From Petrosia ficiformis (Eukaryota; Porifera; Demospongiae; Haplosclerida; Petrosiidae), in NCBI GenBank assembly GCA_947044365.1, contig OX345636.1, positions 57,453,746 through 57,517,745 on the forward strand: a stretch of DNA of 64,000 nucleotides, written 5' to 3'. Under the pieces are notes generated by a model, which searched no databases, was not told the DNA's origin, and was given only the letters and a program-made list of their open reading frames with translations. Positions 56,572-64,000 of this stretch are shown here, piece after piece (position 1 is the stretch's first letter; every line of letters begins with the position of its first letter). The position numbers were made by a program, and so were the translations under genes.

Positions 56572-58965
56572 CTCTACTATATCAGAATGTAGTGAAAACT
56601 AGAACCCAAGTACATTATTGAGTGTTTATATGATGTGGTGAGGATAAACAAAGACTCAATAGAGTCCATCCTTGGCATGTTGTATATACTTACTCAACGC
56701 CTCATAAAATTATATATTAATAATATAAGTGGATGAAACTGCCATGTGTGTTCAATACCTACACTGATCTTGAAAACCACAAACCCTATAAATATGTTAG
56801 TTGGTGTATTTGTGTAATTTGAGGTGCTGAATTCAAACCTTTCAGAATTTTCAATTACAAGCAGCCATTTTGTAGTTACGTAGAATCAATTCTCTTCATT
56901 TTGATCCAATTGGGTAAATCATTTTTCCAATACAGTGAAATTTAATTACGCAACACTTTTAACATGTCCTCACACATTTAATATGTATATACATGACAGA
57001 ATTAGCTTTATATTACACCATACAAGAAAGTGTAATGAATGTAAAATTCACTAGAAGTATAATTATTACAGACAGGTTAATTATATTCAGAAGTCAATCT
57101 GCAACATTATGAAATATTGGCATTTTGATGGGAATTGATACACAAACAACTTGAGAGAATGTAGTAAACTTCAATTTAGTTTCTAAGGAAACTGCAGCCT
57201 TACATAATATATGGTTGATCGGTAAGAAGCAACAATCCTTAACATGAAAACCATAAACTACTATATGTTTAGTTTTATATCTATTTCATCTCATAGTTGA
57301 TTCACCATTGTGAAATTGGAATGTAGTGATACACTAAACTTCTATGTAGACATGTTTATTGAGTGTATGTGTACATATTTTGATCCTTTTTAAGTTATCA
57401 TATCTATCAAATAATCATTAGACCCCTAAAGGTCAAATGATCGACTTCAACTAGAAAACGCTACTTGTAATTGAAACATTCCAAAAGATATGAACTCAGC
57501 ACCTAAAAGTACACTAATACAACAACTAACACATTCAGAGGGTTTGTGGTTTTTAATTTATTCATGTTAAAGTCATACATACTCCATTATACACACTGTA
57601 ATGATTAAATGACAATTACAAAATCTGACAACAGTGATCTACCAAATATTCTATGTAGACATGTTTATTGAGTGTATGTATACATATTTTGACTATTATG
57701 CCCCTAAAGGTTAATTGGAAGAGAATTAATGCTAACTACAAAATGGCTGCTTGTATTTGAAAAATTCCAAAAGGTTTGAACTCAGAAAAACACTATTACA
57801 GTATTTTATTTAAATTTCAACACACTTTTAAAGGTGCTTTGTACTACTTTCAAGTTTAAGGGTCATTTTCACGGTAGAGTCATCGCATTGATTTAATTGG
57901 GACGAGCCTGAGCGAGCCCCACACTTATCAGTACAGTCAGCTAGAAAGTTTACACTGTATGTACATGTATAATAATATTATATATTGCAAATATTATTTT
58001 TGTTTGTACAGTACATATTCTGTAAATATCTTAATGTTCAAATTCAAAAATTTCAAATTTAAATTTTCTAAAGCCACATGCTTGATAGCTATGAATTGAG
58101 GAAAAGAAGAGATAGGGACAGAGCTAAATGAGCTCTAGAGATCAAAGAGGAGAGAGAAACAAGACTGTCTAAAAGAGAAGAAGCTTCATTTGTCTAAAGT
58201 AGATTGAAGTTTCAAGAATAAAGATCATTCTAGCTGAGATCTTTTCCAGCCAATAAAATATTTAACATTGGATTATTCCTACTTTGTTTAACAGGTAATA
58301 CCTCTAAAACCAACCTATGAACTGTTGCATTTTCCTCTTATTCCATCTCAAACACACTAAATGCTTGCTTTTGCTCTATGTCCAAAATTTGGTTATTCTA
58401 ACCATACCTTCTCAGGCTCACCTCACAATGATTGCATGAATGCAAACATTCTCCAGTATATAACTTAAAGTTTATAATTTTATGAGGTGTTGAGTAAGTA
58501 TATACAACATGCCAAGGATGGACTCTATTGAGTCTTTGTTTATCCTCATCACATTATATAAACACTCATCACAAGACAATAAAGTACTTGGGTTCTAGTT
58601 TTTAACTACATTCTGATAAATAAAATAATATCGCAGAGTGTCCGTCATTAAGATTGCAAGAAGAGATGTCACACAGTAGTAATGTAATTCATTAGTATAC
58701 ATGCAAATGGCTATTGGCAGGTATGTTCAACTAAAATTGTTTCCTTTCATACCACCCACTCTGTCTTCAAGTCTTATAAAGCTAACCTTAGAAAATAGTT
58801 AGTATACTTCTAGTTCTGAAAATCTAACCTAAAAAAATATAAATATCAAATTATTTCAGTCTATATTTAATTCAGAACAGGACATTATGAAACCAATTTG
58901 TTGTTTCTGTTCAAACAATTGCTATAGCTACCTGCCAAACTACATACAGCTCAATGATAGCAAAC
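56201..58965. mobile_element. Foldback-type element (long imperfect inverted repeat, about 2.8 kb)
   Basis: The outer left arm, from about 56,201 (GTTACACTATCATTGAGCTG) to 56,720, is repeated in reverse complement from about 58,480 to 58,965. Matching landmarks include TCCTGTTCTGAATTAAATA, TTCAGAACTAGAAGTATACT, AGAGTGGGTGGTATGA and its partner TCATACCACCCACTCT, GATAAACAAAGACTCAATAG, and CCATCCTTGGCATGTTG. Inner segments also pair: 56,821-56,880 (GCAGCCATTTTGTAGTTA) pairs with 57,725-57,790. The arms are diverged with small indels, so the element is older than the 956-bp duplication that copied its first 370 bp. I see no transposase frame; it is a non-autonomous or degraded element. Confidence 0.75.
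57341..57790. repeat. Direct repeat inside the foldback element
   Basis: TCTATGTAGACATGTTTATT followed by GAGTGTATGT occurs at 57,341 and again at 57,650. Both are followed at similar distance by CCCCTAAAGGT, then a CTTGTAATTGAAA or CTTGTATTTGAAA stretch and ATTCCAAAAG. The two copies of about 150 bp are in the same orientation, and both are inverted relative to the left-arm segment at about 56,770-56,940. The right arm therefore holds a duplicated inner segment. Confidence 0.7.
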
Positions 58966-59049
58966 ATCCTAAAAGTATACTAACAATGGATATTCTACCT
59001 ACCTGACATCACAATTAATGACGAATCAACTGGTCCTGGAGATGTAAAA

Positions 59050-59166
59050 GGATCATGCTGATAGAACAGCATTTCATTAATATTCATACTACAGGACACA
59101 TACAACCTATGTTGTACATGTAACTTATATGAATATTAACAAGGTGCCATTCTTTGAGCATGATCC
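59050..59166. repeat. Imperfect inverted repeat, 38-bp arms
   Basis: The left arm GGATCATGCTG...TTAATATTCAT (59,050-59,087) pairs with the right arm ATGAATATTAA...GAGCATGATCC (59,129-59,166); both ends pair perfectly and the middle is diverged. The loop contains TGTACATGTAA. It may be a small hairpin element. No coding potential was seen. Confidence 0.6.
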
Positions 59167-59999
59167 AATGTAAAAACAAATTATTTATAATTATGGCTTG
59201 GATGAGGGATTAGTGTGAAAAGGCGTCACCTTATCAAACTAATCACTCATTTATAACAAGTCAGTATAATACATACATGAAGTATACATACCTTATAGTA
59301 GCAACAACCAAAGAATAAATGTTATATGCATACATGTATATATAAGCCAGATAATGACATGTGCACCACGTTTAATTAAGGGGAAGCTGGGCACACATAT
59401 ATATGTGCATCACGCTCAAAGGGTAATTACCTTAGTTCTACTGTCAGTATAGTACTGTCTCACTACTGCGATGTTGAATTGACAAGTATACCAATTACTG
59501 TCAAAACTACTGTTGAACTATGTAGTGTGGAAATGAAACTACTGAGTAACTACTGTACTGTCTGGTGACTTTTATGGCTCGTAGGACCATCCTTATGATT
59601 GCTTTCCCAGTCCCCATAGGTTCGTTCGATGTATGTTTATATATATATATAAATTTATATGTTTGTATCACTTATGCCAGTAAGCATTGTAGACATAGTT
59701 AAGGAAGTTACATTGTTCCGGGGGGCTCGGTCAATTAATGGGCATGGTGAGTAATACCTACAGAGCTTGAGAGCAAAGAAAGCTGCTTGTAGCTTTACTA
59801 GTTAATGTAGAAGCTGGAACCTATTCTACCTGAAATATATTCCTAAAGTTCTACAAGGTCCTTTAAAAGGTAAGGAAAGTAGATAATCAAAATAATAGGC
59901 TGTTGTGTTTCAGGCATGATAAAGTTAGCCGTGATTACTGAATGCTGGACACCACAAAGCAGTCATAGGGATGCGTTTTCTTTATATATCTTGTTATTG

Positions 60000-60665
<666 letters not shown>

Positions 60666-60689
60666 TTACTGGATAAGTACATGTAAAAC

Positions 60690-60860
60690 ACATGTACATA
60701 TCAGACATGCATATGGGACAAGTATACAGTATTGATATACACGTACACTGTACATGTCAGACATAGGACAAGTACATGTACAGTATTGATATACATGTAC
60801 ATGTACATATCAGACATGGGACAAGTACATGTACAGTATTGTACTGTACTATACTGTACA
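60690..60860. repeat. Three diverged tandem copies of a 53-56-bp unit in intron 3
   Basis: TCAGACAT followed by GGGACAAGTA or AGGACAAGTA and ACAGTATTG occurs at 60,701, 60,757 and 60,810. The copies differ by small changes in TACATGTA-rich linkers. This repeat adjoins the splice-junction hairpin described separately. Confidence 0.75.
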
Positions 60861-60956
60861 TTGATCCTACCAACTGGTAAGATAATTGTACAGACAAATA
60901 CAATTATCTTACAGTTGGTAGGATCAGTGTACAATATAGTACACTAAGTACAGTAC
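60839..60956. repeat. Hairpin built from copies of the enolase exon 3/intron 3 junction
   Basis: The end of exon 3 with its donor reads CCTACCAACTGGTAAGA on the minus strand at 60,993-61,009. The same stretch is present twice more inside intron 3: on the plus strand at 60,863-60,890 and on the minus strand at 60,899-60,925 (reading CCTACCAACTGTAAGA, one G short). The two intronic copies face each other around an 8-base loop, CAGACAAA, and flanking GTACTGTAC words extend the stem to roughly 60,839-60,956. The minus-strand copy still offers an ACTGTAAGA donor-like site. It is not a random palindrome, because it contains about 14 coding bases of exon 3. Confidence 0.85.
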
Positions 60957-60978
60957 AATACTATAATTATACATACTA

Positions 60979-61329
<351 letters not shown>

Positions 61330-61330
<1 letters not shown>

Positions 61331-61792
61331 TATTTTACTTCTTAGATACCAAATTTCATTGCCTTCCTGTACAAAATAGCGGATTGACAAGCGACTGAAC
61401 GTTTGTGGTTAGCCAAAATTATTTTGTGGTAAAGTGTCCCTTTTCAAACATTACATGTAGGTCACATGTAATTATGTGCTATAATGTTAAACATTTATAC
61501 TATAATGTACAAGTAATGCTGAAGGTATTGTAATGTGTATATAATACAAGCTAAGAGCAAACAGTAAAACATGGTGAGGGTTAATTATGTAAAGCAACTG
61601 TAGTGACAAATGCATTGTAATGTAACTTCAATTGTCTGACTTGAGCTTCGTTCGACACTTATTCGCCCTTGAATACGCACTCAGTTTAACAACAACTTGT
61701 TATTTTTTACTAATTTTTCATTCAATTAAAAACTACAATATTCATAGTCAAATCAATAAACGATAATAATATTCATAATCAAATTTACATCA
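61330..61792 (-). mobile_element. Candidate 3' LTR of the BEL/Pao-like element
   Basis: Downstream of the pol stop codon on the minus strand is a purine-rich tract, CAACAGGGGGAGTG (plus-strand 61,793-61,806), directly followed by TGATGTAAATTTG. A polypurine tract next to a TG start is the expected border of a 3' LTR. About 460-500 bp of non-coding sequence then separates this from enolase exon 3. The far LTR end and the target duplication cannot be fixed because the 5' LTR is outside the window. Confidence 0.5.
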
Positions 61793-61806
61793 CACTCCCC
61801 CTGTTG
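61793..61806 (-). promoter_or_regulatory. Polypurine tract of the retroelement
   Basis: The minus strand reads CAACAGGGGGAGTG about 62 bp after the pol stop codon and immediately before the proposed LTR start. In LTR retroelements such a tract primes plus-strand DNA synthesis. The assignment rests on composition and position. Confidence 0.5.
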
Positions 61807-61868
61807 AAGAGATATTCAACAAGGTACAATAATAATAAATGTGAGTATCAAACATACCATAATAGTAA

Positions 61869-64000
61869 TTAGTCATCATCCGATTCAATATTAAAGACAT
61901 CTTGTCTCAATTGATCTCGAGCTCTTATTGCTGCTCTTCTTGTCGGTCGAGTTTCATTAGTTTGAACTACTGAGTTATGACTTGGTACATTCCCATCGCA
62001 ATTCGTTTGATCATCTACCATGTTTTCACTAGCAACTTCCAATGGGTAGAGGTGTTGAACGGGTCGGTTGAGAATGACAGAACGATCTAATCCTGATTGC
62101 GTACGAACTCGTGCTCCTCTGACTTGTCCATCAGATCCTTTAATAAGTTCTTCAACAAGAGCCAGTTTCCAGAGACCACGAGGATGATTTTCGTCGTGAA
62201 TGAGAACAACTTGACCAATCGAAATAGTCTTCACCTTGTCTCCCTTCTTATAATCGAGTCTGTGACTGGTTCTTAACTCGAGAAGATACTCTTGTCTCCA
62301 ACGTTTCCAAAAGTGATCTAATATCTTGTTTAAATGTCTCATTCTGCGAGTCAGTTCTGAGTGGTCTGGTGATGTTTCGTAGTCTACATCAACCGCATCA
62401 GGTATTCCTGGTAGGGTAAGTACTCGTCTACCGATTAATAAGTGTGACGGGGTCAATGGCTCATCAAGATCATCGGAAGAAACGTACGTCAGAGGTCTAG
62501 AATTGATGATCATCTCTACTTCGGAAATTGATGTCAAAAGCTCATCATATGTAAGTTTCGCTTTACCGACAATTTTCTTCAGACAACTCTTCGTAGACTG
62601 AATCATCCGTTCAAAAACTCCCCCTTGCCAAGGTGCCTTTTCCAAATTGAAGGACCAATCTACATTGACTCGAAGGAAATGCTGTTTCACATCAGGGTGG
62701 TTTAATACCTTCACAATTGTCTTAGCAGCCGACTTGAATGTCTTAGCATTGTCTGATATCATCTTCATGGGAAATCCTCGTCGGGCAGTAAATCGTTTAA
62801 AACAACGAATAAAGGTAGGAGCTGTGAGGTCAGGTACAAGTTCAAGGTGTATGGCACGCACAATACAACAAGTGAAGAGACAAATCCAGACCTTCTCACC
62901 ATTGTTAATATACAATGGCCCAGCAAAATCCACTCCTGTACAACAAAATGGAGGAGCTTCTCTAACTCTACACGGTGGTAGTGGTGGTGGAGGTGGTAAA
63001 TTGAAGGGTTTTGCAGTGAATCGACGACATATTGTGCACTTGTACAATATTTTCCGGACAAACTGTCGCCCTCCAATTATCCAATATTGGGATCTCAATT
63101 GTGTGAGTGTATCTCTGACACCATTGTGTCCAACCTTGTTGTGGCAGTCCTTCACAATGAGGGTTGCTAAGTGATGTCTCTTGTCCAATATGATGGGATG
63201 TTGCGTGGACACTGGGATATTGGCATGAGTCAGTCTTCCTCCACATCTCCACACACCTTCCTTGTCACAGTAGGGTTCTAATTGTCGCGTCTGGGACCCA
63301 AACTTGTTGTCTGATAACAATGAGGTCTGCATCTCCTGTACCCAAGTCTTAAGAGCTTCATCGACATCTTTTAACGTAATGCTGTTGGTAACAGGGTCTT
63401 GTGAATCCTTCAATTTCGACTTTAGCAACTTAACAAATTTCAAAACATAGGCAGTAACCATCAACAGTCTCTCTAGAGAACTGTAGTCTTGGCATCGCAT
63501 TATATTACTAATTGAATTTGGGTTGTCATTGATCAGGGGGTTGTGAGATCCTACGGTTTTCATTTCCTTCAAACACTCTTCAGGTAAGTTTTCCAGCTCT
63601 GGCTCATTCGTCTCAATTAACTTAGGTCCATTCAACCACTGTCCGCACTTGTTGAGTTCAGCAGGATTCATTCCTCGGGAAGGAATATCAGCAGGATTGT
63701 GTTGTCCAGGACAATGTCTCCAATTCTCGAAAGAAACTAGTCGACGTATTTCTCTCACTCTGTTCTCAACAAATTGTTTCCACTCTCGATCAGTCCCTTG
63801 AATCCAACACAGGGTCACCTTTGAATCAGTGTAACAACGGGGTTCATCCAGCTGTAACTCAAACTTCAGGGCTTCTTGAACACTAACTACTAATCTTGCT
63901 AGTAGGAGAGAAGATAACAACTCTAATCTCGGTATCGATTGACATGTGGTTGGGGAGACTCTAGTTTTCGCTGCAATGAACTTAAACTGATGACTGTGAT
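61869..64000 (-). CDS. pol: BEL/Pao-like retrotransposon pol polyprotein, C-terminal part (RNase H, integrase)
   Basis: An open frame runs from the right edge to the TAA at 61,869; no start is in view, since the frame stays open through 63,998. Counting from the TTG at 63,920 (683 residues): an RNase H-like segment with YTDSKV at 30-35 and HNPADIPSRG at 74-83; an integrase zinc finger with His260, His265, Cys295 and Cys298; the integrase core with Asp331 (GVDFAGP), Asp390 (ISDNAK) and Glu437 (GGVFERM); and a C-terminal domain at about 535-628 (HFWKRWRQEYL, GQVVLIHDE, HLYPLEV) typical of BEL/Pao elements (DUF5641-type). Just upstream of residue 1 the frame reads SIPRLELLSS, also family-typical. 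The tail is acidic (ESDDD). All integrase catalytic residues are present and no stop interrupts the frame, so the element may be young. It lies in intron 2 of the enolase locus, in sense orientation. Confidence 0.93.
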   Translation of the reverse strand, partial: HSHQFKFIAAKTRVSPTTCQSIPRLELLSSLLLARLVVSVQEALKFELQLDEPRCYTDSKVTLCWIQGTDREWKQFVENRVREIRRLVSFENWRHCPGQHNPADIPSRGMNPAELNKCGQWLNGPKLIETNEPELENLPEECLKEMKTVGSHNPLINDNPNSISNIMRCQDYSSLERLLMVTAYVLKFVKLLKSKLKDSQDPVTNSITLKDVDEALKTWVQEMQTSLLSDNKFGSQTRQLEPYCDKEGVWRCGGRLTHANIPVSTQHPIILDKRHHLATLIVKDCHNKVGHNGVRDTLTQLRSQYWIIGGRQFVRKILYKCTICRRFTAKPFNLPPPPPLPPCRVREAPPFCCTGVDFAGPLYINNGEKVWICLFTCCIVRAIHLELVPDLTAPTFIRCFKRFTARRGFPMKMISDNAKTFKSAAKTIVKVLNHPDVKQHFLRVNVDWSFNLEKAPWQGGVFERMIQSTKSCLKKIVGKAKLTYDELLTSISEVEMIINSRPLTYVSSDDLDEPLTPSHLLIGRRVLTLPGIPDAVDVDYETSPDHSELTRRMRHLNKILDHFWKRWRQEYLLELRTSHRLDYKKGDKVKTISIGQVVLIHDENHPRGLWKLALVEELIKGSDGQVRGARVRTQSGLDRSVILNRPVQHLYPLEVASENMVDDQTNCDGNVPSHNSVVQTNETRPTRRAAIRARDQLRQDVFNIESDDD

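Noticed and set aside
59016..59100. Possible short exon on the minus strand ending ATGTCAG with a GTAGGT donor
   Set aside because: The ATGTCAG resembles the enolase start, but the upstream peptide matches nothing I know and the span lies across an inverted repeat. Enolase exon 1 already has its own contiguous start.
62647..63252. Three overlapping frames of 94-175 residues
   Set aside because: Other-frame shadows of the integrase region, which has clear motifs in its own frame.

Overview
The window looks like metazoan nuclear DNA. It holds intron-split enolase exons of animal type, a BEL/Pao-type retroelement, AT-rich non-coding DNA full of short palindromes such as TACATGTA, and a very large satellite array. 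A sponge or another early-branching marine invertebrate would fit the general look, but nothing in the window fixes the taxon and I hold that guess at low confidence.

Layout. (1) Positions 1 to about 53,015 are one uninterrupted, single-orientation satellite array of roughly 580 units (my estimate), running off the left edge. The basic unit is 90 bp; common length variants are 94 bp (extra GTAG) and 96 bp (extra ATGTAC), with rarer 73, 80, 89 and 97 bp forms. Two subfamilies occupy different parts: family I from about 1 to 23,090 and family II from about 24,780 to 53,015, with a mixed zone between. Diagnostic variants recur at fixed distances, giving nested higher-order repeats (1,464; 1,362; 822 inside 3,288; 1,189 and 1,624; about 1,352; 2,229, 3,315 and 5,544 bp). 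(2) 53,016-55,615 holds AT-rich sequence and enolase exons 2 and 1 on the minus strand, with a hairpin (MITE-like) element in the intron. (3) 55,616-56,571 is a second, almost identical copy of 52,964-53,919, including the last scrap of satellite. It sits only 166 bp upstream of the enolase start codon. (4) 56,201-58,965 is a foldback (long inverted repeat) element whose outer left arm lies in that duplicated block. (5) 58,966-61,230 holds enolase exons 4 and 3, also minus strand. (6) 61,231 to the right edge is a BEL/Pao-like retroelement: a 3' LTR candidate and the C-terminal part of an open pol frame that continues off the window.

The main point of interest is that the enolase exons are out of order. 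Read along the minus strand the order is 3, 4, 1, 2, then satellite. All four have intact splice sites and compatible phases and encode residues 1-219 of enolase without a stop. The exons for the C-terminal half (about residue 220 onward, including the metal ligands) are not in the window. Possible readings are a partial duplication of exons 1-2 into intron 4 of a gene whose 5' and 3' parts lie outside the window, two broken gene copies, or a misassembly at the satellite edge. If the first is right, the 53-kb satellite would be intronic.
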